From Dipylidium caninum (Eukaryota > Platyhelminthes > Cestoda > Cyclophyllidea > Dipylidiidae), in the NCBI GenBank assembly GCA_017562135.1, contig QEYB01000100.1, positions 62,001-126,000 on the forward strand: 64,000 bases of DNA. The letters are read 5' to 3'. The notes under the pieces were generated by a model that was given only the letters and a program-made list of their open reading frames with translations, did no database searches and was not told the origin of the DNA. Shown piece by piece: positions 56,501 through 64,000 of this stretch. Each line of letters starts with the position of its first letter. Positions within the stretch are counted from its first letter, which is position 1. Made by a program: the position numbers and the translations under genes.

Positions 56501-57973
56501 CAAGCTTTGCTCGCCTCACGCGGGCCTCAGTTCGGGCAGCCATTCCCGTGTAGGCGGCCACCGCCCCACTCCATGCCCGTACACTACGGTGTCTGGTTAT
56601 CACCACCACTAAATCGCGGCTTAGTTGCCGAGCGTTTGTCTCTTTTCATTCTGTACTCGGAATAAATGCAGAAACGGCCACTTGGATAATGCAGGCATTG
56701 CAACAGCCGCCACCGTCTACCGACAAAAAGACAGCAGCGCCCGAACAGCCCAGCTGTTCACAGGCTCACCGTTCTACTTTTTCAAGGGGCCACTGCCTTA
56801 TCTTCATCTTTCCTCCTCTCTCCTCCGTTTCTCATCGCCGCCGCCTCCCATCGTCCTCCACCCCCACGGGCAGAGAGGAGTGGGTTGCGGGAGCGTTGAA
56901 TTTGCCAAGATTGAAACATGACTTCCTTTGGGTTGGAAAACAGTTCTAGCTAACCGACAGGAAGATTTCCTTGGGCACGATCTATTTTAAAATGCATTTG
57001 GCAGTTTTTCAATTCCCCGAGGGCGGGCAATTAGTCGACGCCCAGCAATGGAAGAAACGCCTCGATCTGTGATCCACGATGCGACGGCAAGTTTTCCCGT
57101 TTCTGACAGCTTATCAAGTATTTCCCCTACGCTATTTGTTTTCGATGGAAAGCAAGATTCAGAATGCCGTTCTCATTGACATTTGAGGAATTGAAAAATA
57201 ACTTCACTCAAACGGGGAGGCGACCACAGGAGACCCAACGCCCATGTGGTTATGCGAGTGTCTCGCACTTCCTCATCTGCCTCGGTCCTCTCGCTGGATG
57301 GAAGCTAGAAGCAATCTTTCCACCAGTACGTCGATTAACGTCGGATCGAGCCCACTAGCAACACAAAAGCAGCATTGTGAAGCCGGACCTCCTGTCCAAG
57401 CGCGACACGTTGACACTCTGTCGGGGACAGTCGGCCCACTACTTCACGGTCTCTTTACCTAAGGGTAAACAATTGATGCACAAAGCATCGGCAGTCTTAG
57501 AGTCGGTGCGGAGCCTAGTGATCACACAGACTTTTCCATGAAAAGCAGCCATTCCAGATATTCTCTCATGTGTCAATTCTTTCGGATGAACAGACCAAAA
57601 GTACAATGTGCACTCAATATAGAAGTCACTGGCATTGTTTAATGTGCTTAGGTGCAGGTCATTCAGGGCACAACAGGCCCGGTTTAATGTCATGCATGAA
57701 GAAGCATAGGGCCCATCGGCACTAGGTGAGTGCTATCAATTGAGCGGGATGAGGAGAGGCGAGAGGGACTCTATGGGCCTGAGCCTAGTTTGGCAACCTC
57801 CGTCTCAACCGCTGCTAGATGCACCAATCACCTCAGACTCTGCCAGAACGTCGTTCCAATCATTCCGGCCCGCACCTCACCTCCGTGATCTTGGCAACAG
57901 CACGCCAATTAAGCGACCCAGTTTTCAACCTTTCACACTGTGTTGGACAGGTGCGGGGGCACGCAATCCTCAC
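53522..57973. other. Right-arm sequence upstream of the kinase
   Basis: Reverse counterpart of 33,905-38,484. No recognisable gene. Frames seen on one arm are mostly interrupted on the other beyond about 55.6 kb. Confidence 0.35.
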
Positions 57974-58236
57974 CTGTTCGGGCCTGTAAGGCCGCAGCCT
58001 CGGCAGGCTGACTCTTCCCGCGCGCTGAGATAGGCTATGGAGTGCTAGTTCACGCGCCTGTGGCCAAAAGGTAGTGCATCCCCGATGGGTTGGTGGTTGA
58101 GTGTTTGTGAGGATATCCGCACTGCCAAGTCGACCACAATGTCAGAGTTTAAGTGGCAAAGCATCGCCTGAACGCCATATTCAATAACGCCTCTGACGGA
58201 CGGCGAAAAACAAATATTCTCCAGTGTGAGAGCAAC
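57974..58236 (-). pseudogene. Membrane-segment exon, right copy (broken)
   Basis: Counterpart of 33,647-33,904. The CCATAG acceptor and GTGAGG donor remain. The hydrophobic core has gained charged and polar residues, and an extra C in TTTTGGCCACAGG shifts the frame to an early stop. Length differs by five bases from the left copy. Confidence 0.5.
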
Positions 58237-60916
58237 CTATGGACTGGGGGCCTGGAGCGCCTAAATACCTGTTGATGATTGTAAGTGGGGTCGGTAAATA
58301 GGGCGATTTTGAGGAATTGAGGTCTTTTGCCTATACGCCACATAAGGCGAGGCCCACCGACGGTTCAGGTCGCCCGTTGCGAGCGAACCAGAAAAACCGC
58401 GGTGCTGCTATCGCGCCTTCCTTCTTCTCCGCCTCTTATTCCTCCTCCTCTCGACCTCGACCTCGGAGCCCCCCTAAATACGCCACTCCAGCGGAGGCGA
58501 CTTGAGTGATTCAGCGCAGCGGTCGGAGTGTTGTTTCCAGCGCCAACCACCCATTGCTTGAGTAAGTTGCGGAGATAAGCGCCTAGAGGGAAGTGTTTCC
58601 TGGGGGCCTTTTCGCTACCCGCAGCTGCATTCGCAATGGATATGGCGCGATCTTGCCCAGGAAGTGGATCGCCTCTGCGCAGAATTAGTCTGATAGTTAG
58701 AAGGAACGGGCATCGTCGCCACTATCATTTCCGACATCATCTCCACGTGAGTGGTTTGGCTCCCGGCCCCACCCTCCTGCCCCGCCATATATTTGATTAC
58801 GACCTAAGTATCCTTTGCCTTTGCCCATTTTTTACCTAACTGCAATGAACACTGCATGGACAAATAACATGCTAAATTGCAACTTTTTCAGTAGCCTGTT
58901 GCGTAGTATAGGCAGGCGCTAAAGAATTTACATGCAAGTAGAGAGGACCACTTTCATGGAAATGCCACAGAACTGTGGTCTAAGAAGGGACTAGAAGATT
59001 GCAGTTTCGACGGCTCGACCGAGAGGCATCGTATGGAAACCGGGAAGGTAATAATCAAGTGGAGTGGTCTCTTGGAAAGACCTTCCACCAAGAACATGTC
59101 AACTATTTTTTCAGGGCCGACTTTGTTCATTGTGAAGTCTCATATGGAAAAATACGCCAAATTGCCACAACCTCGGGTCATTTCTCCTGAGAACGTCAAA
59201 TTTCCAGCTCATCAGAGTGGCAGTTTAATCCAATCAAGGAGACCGTCATAGGCCAAAGACACGGTCAATTCATAGCACATACCAATCGGGCGAAGAAAGA
59301 AGGAAATGCCCCTCAATCTGCACTTGGCACCGAGTCAAATTTTTTCAGTTGAAAAGCCCCTTCAGGCTCCTCCAATGTTCTGGTTTCCGCTATCCGTGCA
59401 CAAAGCAGACATTGCTATTCCATCTAAGCAAAGCAACATGTAGCTCGATCATACATCACTTTCTCCTTCAATCAATGCACCCTTTTGAAGCATTCCACCT
59501 AGCATCACTCGAATTCACCGACATTTCCTTTTTCCTACATCCCTTTTCTCCAACTCGGGGCACAGGTTTGACAATGTGTTTGAACGCAAACTCTCACTGC
59601 GTAGCTCGATGACATGCTGCTTTCGGCTATTTCACCGCATTCAAATGAACACATTAGCCACTCCCAGCCTCGCTCAATTCATTGCATTTACCAAACTCTC
59701 CCTCAACCCCATTTCCGCCTTCTACCAATGTCAACATATTTCTCCCGTGATTCCTCTCTTTACTTCCACCATGCAACATCCCGGCATCTACACTTGGCAC
59801 CCGCGTCAAGTGCATTGAGTTATGAGGGATATTTAACTTGTCTGATTGAAGTAAAGAAGTTGTGGGAAGCTTAAAGTGCTTCCAGTCTTTTCTGGAGGCA
59901 CGGATATCAGTTGATCTAAGTGCGTGTTGACCAAGGAATGAGGAGAGTGGAGAGCAGAGAGAGGAGGCATATGAGGTTGCAGTGAGCAGTGAAGAAGAGG
60001 CGGGTAGCAGCGTGAATAAGGCAATATTTTCAAGAGGCTTCCCAATGTTTTGACATCGGATATTCGTGATGGTATCGAGAAGAGAAGAGACAAAAGTTGT
60101 CCTCTGTAGACGAGAGGTGGAAAGGGAGGAGAGAATGACGTCGTTGGCGTTAAAAACAGAGTAGATTGGAGTGGCAAGTTCAAGCAAATAGGGGAAGGCA
60201 AGTGGCAGTGTGGGCCTTGCATTGTCTCCACTGGACATTGGGATGCCTGTAGTATTGGAAGAATTGGCATGGCCTTGAAAGGCAAAATTTGCTAAAGCGA
60301 ATGGAAGTATGTGAGGCTCCCAAGGCTGTGGTTGGGTGTGAGGCGCACTAAACTTGCTGGCAATTGACCGAGAACCAGCCGTAAATGCACAGACATCGCT
60401 GGGCCAGGAATGCCTCCTCTTTATAGTAGTGGAAGCGCCGCTCACAGCACGTGCTTGGATATTCCTGAGGACATTCATGCAGTCCGACTTGCATGGGTTC
60501 CTCAACTGATGGCCTGTTGACGTGTTGGCATGTTGAGCTGCTCATCGGTCTTCACAGATTCTGCCTATTGACGAAGTGAACAGTCGTCTTCATGCTACTC
60601 GCTCACCACTCTCCTCTTAGACAAGCGCAGCTTTCAACGGCCCCTAATTTTGGAGAAAGTTAAATTCTAGCCGGACATGATCCTTACTCAAGACGTATTC
60701 ACTCACGGGCAAGCGTTCACATTCGTCTGCTCCCCTATCCACTCACCTAGCATGTTTCCACCTGCGCCCTCCAAAGCTCTGCACATCTCATTTTTTCGTT
60801 CGACTCCCTGACTCCCCGACTAACCGTCTCGCCGGCTCCTCGGCTACTCGGCTCCTCGACCTCTGCTGCGTTTTCACCTCTGAGTCTCATCGATTTCTAT
60901 CATCCTCTCATGTCAT
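58237..60916. other. Right-arm sequence without a supportable gene
   Basis: Matches 29,693-33,646 of the left arm in reverse, minus the 1.1 kb block. The 283-codon minus-strand frame at 59,654-60,505 is the longest in the window. It is Ser/Leu/Pro-rich, is not maintained in the left arm or the third copy, and is probably fortuitous. Confidence 0.35.
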
Positions 60917-62140
60917 CTACCTCTTCCGCCAGAAGCAACAAATAGGCTCGTGAATCTTCTTTTCGGGTGCAAAATAAGATAAGTCATTTGGCTTAAATGC
61001 CTCTGAATTTGGTACCAACTTGCACCGATACTTGAAAAAAAATGTACACCGGTCGCTTACAGATGTTCTTGGAGATGGCTTCGTCGGCGGCGTCTCCTCA
61101 CTGTAACGCATTCGATTGGTAAGTATGCAGGAAAGACACATTACCTTCAGAGAAAAATCACTGATAAACCATGGCACTACACTCCTTGGGAAGACTAGGT
61201 TGACCATAAGAAGAAGTAAGCGCTCACTCACGGATGCTTTGGGGTGCTTCTTCAGCCTACTCAGGGTCATCTTCCCCAGACTCCTCTTCTCGTGGCAATG
61301 TCTTCACTTCTTCTTCTACCCCCAACTCGACCTAATAACCCAATTCCCAAACTTCTCTCCAATTTCAATTCGACTTCTCCTTCTCCTATTCTTCTACTTC
61401 CCCTCCTTTGCTTCTCTCTTTCCCTTGATTTCGTTCATTCTCATTGCCCTTCTCTTTCGTATTTTGCCCATGAAAACAATTCTTTCGTACTTATTCCTTC
61501 TTCCGCTTCTTCCTCTCTCCCTCTCTCACACTCGTCATCTTCCTTTTTGTCCGTCCCCGTCTCCGCAGCCGCATAATCATCCCCATCCGCAATCGATTCC
61601 ATTTCCGACTCCGCCTCCGTCTCCCCTTCGTCCGCATTCGCGTCCGTCTCCGTCCTCGTCCGCTTCCGCTTCCGCGTCAGCGTCTCCGCATTCCGCTTTC
61701 TGTTTCCTCCTCCGTCTTCGCCCCCGTCTCGGGCTCCACCTGCCCTTCTTTGTTTGTCTCCACTTCCACTTCCACCTTTACTCCCGCTTCTAATTCCACC
61801 TCCCCTTTCTTCTTTCCTGTCTCCCTCTACTTCCATTTTCAAGTCCGTCTCCGTTTCCACCACCACCAATTCCACCTGCTCTTGTACTTCCATCCTCCAC
61901 TCCTCGCTGTCTGTCCAAACCTTTGCCGAACTCAAAGTCAAAGCCGAAGCAATTGTCTCTGACTCGGTCTCGTCTTTTCGTACCGATCGTCTAGGCAATT
62001 TCACTGCCATTTTCCACTTGTTCTGACAATTCTTCTCCGCCCTCAACCTCCACATTCACTTCCATTTTCACTTTCGTTTCTAAACGACCCCTCCCCTCAC
62101 TACTTCGTCTTCCTCATTTACTTCGAGGATAGTGGATAAG
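60917..62140 (-). pseudogene. Acidic multi-exon gene, right copy (broken)
   Basis: The acidic exon keeps the family motif (GISTKELFSWAKYE) within a 204-codon Glu/Asp-rich frame (62,055-61,441). The conserved DDPEWAEE stretch reads a TAG at 61,257-61,259 in place of Trp. The exon C acceptor reads ATAC rather than ATAG (near 61,119). The terminal-exon acceptor reads GCAC rather than GCAG (60,967), and the last exon has lost a base. The 5-prime segment near 62,190 is shifted by an extra T relative to 28,603. At least five independent lesions make this a pseudogene. Confidence 0.6.
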
Positions 62141-62262
62141 GCGTCGAAGGTGGCATTGAATAGAACATGACGCCGTTGGCGATCCAAAATTGCCAACAGG
62201 AGGGGTAGGGAGACTTACAAGCCTACCTTTCTTCCATTGGCGCTACGTTCTCCTAAAGGTTA

Positions 62263-62535
62263 ATGCGACGAGGCAATCCCTACTGCCCTTCATTCTATCC
62301 GCACGCAAGCAGACGGAAGCAAAGGTCAAGTTCGCAAAGTGACTTTCTGCAAATTCAATCGCTACCGCAGCTTACAATCGATTATGGCCGCGGCAATAAT
62401 TCTGCATGCCATGGTTGGCAGCAATTCGTGAGTGGGCGCGTTCAAGGCAGTTGTCAGGGTTAAAGTAAAGCGCCATGCACCCAAGTATGTCGTGGCTGCT
62501 TTAGGCAGCGGCGCAGGCCATACTCTCGTGAGGTA
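62263..62535 (+). pseudogene. Divergent gene fragment, right copy
   Basis: Counterpart of 27,950-28,459. The frame is open from 62,263 through SSSQSDFLQIQSLPQLTIDY but has Trp for the second Cys of the C-x2-C pair. It shifts by one base at CAAGGCAG near 62,447, reaching a stop at 62,463. The HAPKYVVAALGSGAGHTLV stretch continues in the shifted frame to 62,535. Confidence 0.42.
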
Positions 62536-62559
62536 GTATTGGGTATATTTTGACACTTC

Positions 62560-63560
62560 TGGCAGAATTCAACCTATGTGAAGAGGTCGCCACTTGGCAA
62601 GCTCAGTAGTCTAACCAGTTACCCGAACTGCCGACTCGTTCATTGAAACGCCCCCCACCTTCACTTCATCTTCACCTTGCCTTCGCTTTCGCTATCGCCT
62701 TCCGCCTCGGCGGTCAACCCAGGGTTCTGCTTCTGCATCTGCATCTGCCAACCTTTGTCTATCAATTCGGTTGTTCTCAGTCTCGTCACACATTTGGCTA
62801 CCACTGTTATGTATCCATAGATCAACTAAGCCCAATTCACTTCTCTCGTCCACTCACCATTAGCCCATTCTTTCTCCTGTAATGCCTTTTGCAAAGCGTA
62901 CATCTCCGCTGCTTCAAAGGCCGCCTGCCCACATCATTACTCGCCCTCGATATCAATCAGGTAAGAGTGAATAGACGGTCTGCCCCTCAACTCGTCCTCA
63001 TTCCTTCATTCCTCTCTTCCCTTCTCTTTGTCTATTCGCTTATTTAGCCCACAAATTTCCCTCGTCCGCATTATTTAAGCTCTTCTCGTCCTTTTTCTTC
63101 CTCTTCTTTCTCCTAACAATGCTTCTGGTTATCCCCCAATCCCTACATCAAGCTATCATCTTGTATCAAGTCGAGCATGGCAATTCCGCTCCACCTCGCA
63201 AGTACTTTCCTCCCACATGAGACTAAGGCTAGGCCGCTTATGCCCTAACTACTGATTTCCGCATCTCCTCACTCTTCTTCGCGGATAAACGCAATCTGTA
63301 GTCTCGGTCAAACCGAGAAGACGAACAATGCAGAGCATTTCTCCTTCTCTCCAATAAGCCTCACAGTTACCCCACTCTCCGTGTGTGCATTTCGCCACCT
63401 CTCCTCGCCTTTCATGTCATATGGGTGGACAAAGATCAAAATTACCTACATGTCAGTCAAGGCCTCTTCCCATTGGCATGCCTGTCAAGCAGGAGGGGAA
63501 AGGTGGGAGTCAGTACCGTTTCACCGTAAGCTTGCAGTCAAGCATTAGAGCATACAACGA
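62560..63560. other. Right-arm sequence without a supportable gene
   Basis: Reverse counterpart of about 27,050-28,130. The simple repeats expanded in the left arm are short here. A 19-base stretch between an ATTACAG acceptor and a GTGAGTGG donor is present in both arms (27,819-27,837; 62,848-62,886 region) and could be a micro-exon, but its frame stops at once. Confidence 0.35.
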
Positions 63561-63571
63561 CTATGAGCAAG

Positions 63572-63963
63572 TTACTCCCTTTCCTCCTTTACCTTCTGAC
63601 TGCATCTCGCCCCCACCCTCATGGCAATGTAGCTAGCTTTTCGAAGTCCCTTTTCACGTGTTACATACCAAAAGACTTCTACCATCTGCTTCACACACCT
63701 TCCACCTGAAAAGCGACCACCTTCTACTCGCCTATGTCCACAGTCCTCATTCCTCACACATTCCTGTAGCCACTCCTTCTTTATCGTCCATGAATAAAGG
63801 AAGTGGAGTACTCCAGCTTCATCCACAGCATGTTGGACGCACTCAGAACCTCATCAAATGGTGAATCGTGACTTTCTGTGTGTCCACCGCAGCAGTCACT
63901 TATCGCCAGACTGATGGAGGAGTCTTGATAATTTAGTTGCGCAAGTTGTTCCCCCCTACTCAC
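63572..63963 (-). CDS. Conserved overlapping frames, right copy
   Basis: Frame 1 (63,963-63,781) ends LWMKLEYSTSFIHGR and a stop, and matches 26,751-26,850. Frame 2 (63,826-63,572) carries FWYVTREKGLRKAS and matches 26,831-27,028, with an in-frame six-base insertion (Glu-Val) after VKQMV. Amino-acid conservation across diverged arms suggests exons; unknown family. Confidence 0.33.
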
Positions 63964-64000
63964 TCCACCTCCTCATCAAGTAGCCCTCAGGTGTCCCTCG

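Larger units (their letters stand above)
49565..64000 (-). repeat. Right arm of the giant inverted repeat
   Basis: Reverse counterpart of 26,604-42,435. Starts with GTCTCAACGCGTGCGACTGTG, the reverse of the left-arm inner end, and runs out of the window. It is shorter than the left arm because of the 1.1 kb deletion near 59,875 and loss of the long CTGC tract near 55,905. Confidence 0.95.

Noticed and set aside
59654..60505. 283-codon minus-strand frame
   Set aside because: The longest frame in the window, but the left arm and the third copy do not keep it, its content is Ser/Leu/Pro-rich without a domain, and it covers sequence that pairs with the non-coding part of the other copies.
26604..64000. 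Foldback transposon or a pair of inverted LTR elements
   Set aside because: No transposase, integrase or reverse transcriptase frame, no LTR-type ends and no target-site duplication visible. The arms carry host-type intron-containing genes instead.
26604..64000. Assembly artefact in which one haplotype is joined to its own reverse complement
   Set aside because: The arms differ by kilobase-scale indels, different frame lesions and different repeat lengths, and a distinct 7.1 kb spacer with its own genes separates them. It should still be confirmed with spanning reads.

Overview
This is a piece of an animal nuclear genome. Protein-coding sequence is split into short exons, with GT-AG introns of about 45-300 bases, rather than running as long prokaryotic frames. 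TATA boxes lie upstream of some candidate starts. Simple-sequence tracts such as (CTGC)n, (GGAGAC)n, (TAGG)n and (GAGYC)n are common. The only gene that can be named by family is a PIM-like serine/threonine kinase, and PIM kinases are an animal family. Base composition looks close to half GC by eye. I cannot place the species; a flatworm or another lophotrochozoan would fit, but nothing here proves it.

The layout is dominated by one structure. From about 26.6 kb to the right edge the window is a giant imperfect inverted repeat. The left arm (26,604-42,435) is matched in reverse by the right arm (49,565-64,000, running out of the window) around a 7.1 kb spacer centred near 46.0 kb. The arms are nearly identical next to the spacer and become steadily more different outward. 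A third, truncated copy of the outer arm lies at 1,370-4,620. A fourth partial copy, of the middle of the arm, sits inside the spacer at 48,490-49,564 and abuts the right arm exactly.

Each arm carries a five-exon PIM-like kinase gene of about 327 codons (38,556-39,833 plus; 52,170-53,450 minus). The right copy is intact and the left copy has a two-base deletion and a lost Trp. Both read HRK where an active kinase has HRD, so the product is probably a pseudokinase. Further out, each arm carries an acidic, low-complexity, multi-exon gene, a divergent gene fragment, a membrane-segment exon and other paired frames. There the left copy is generally better preserved than the right. The third copy at 3.0-4.6 kb has the acidic gene with an in-phase exon array not seen in the arms.

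The 5-26 kb region holds no recognisable family. It contains several candidate small multi-exon genes found from splice sites and matching phase (5.8-6.1, 6.7-6.9, 14.8-16.0, 17.7-17.9, 18.2 and 22.7 kb). It also contains old dispersed duplications (8.2-10.1 with 13.5-14.7; 10.3-12.2 with 22.8-25.2 kb). The spacer (42.4-48.5 kb) holds four or five candidate genes not duplicated in the arms, one with a TATA box. All exon models outside the kinase were built by eye and carry modest confidence. Paralogue comparison inside the window is the best support for them.
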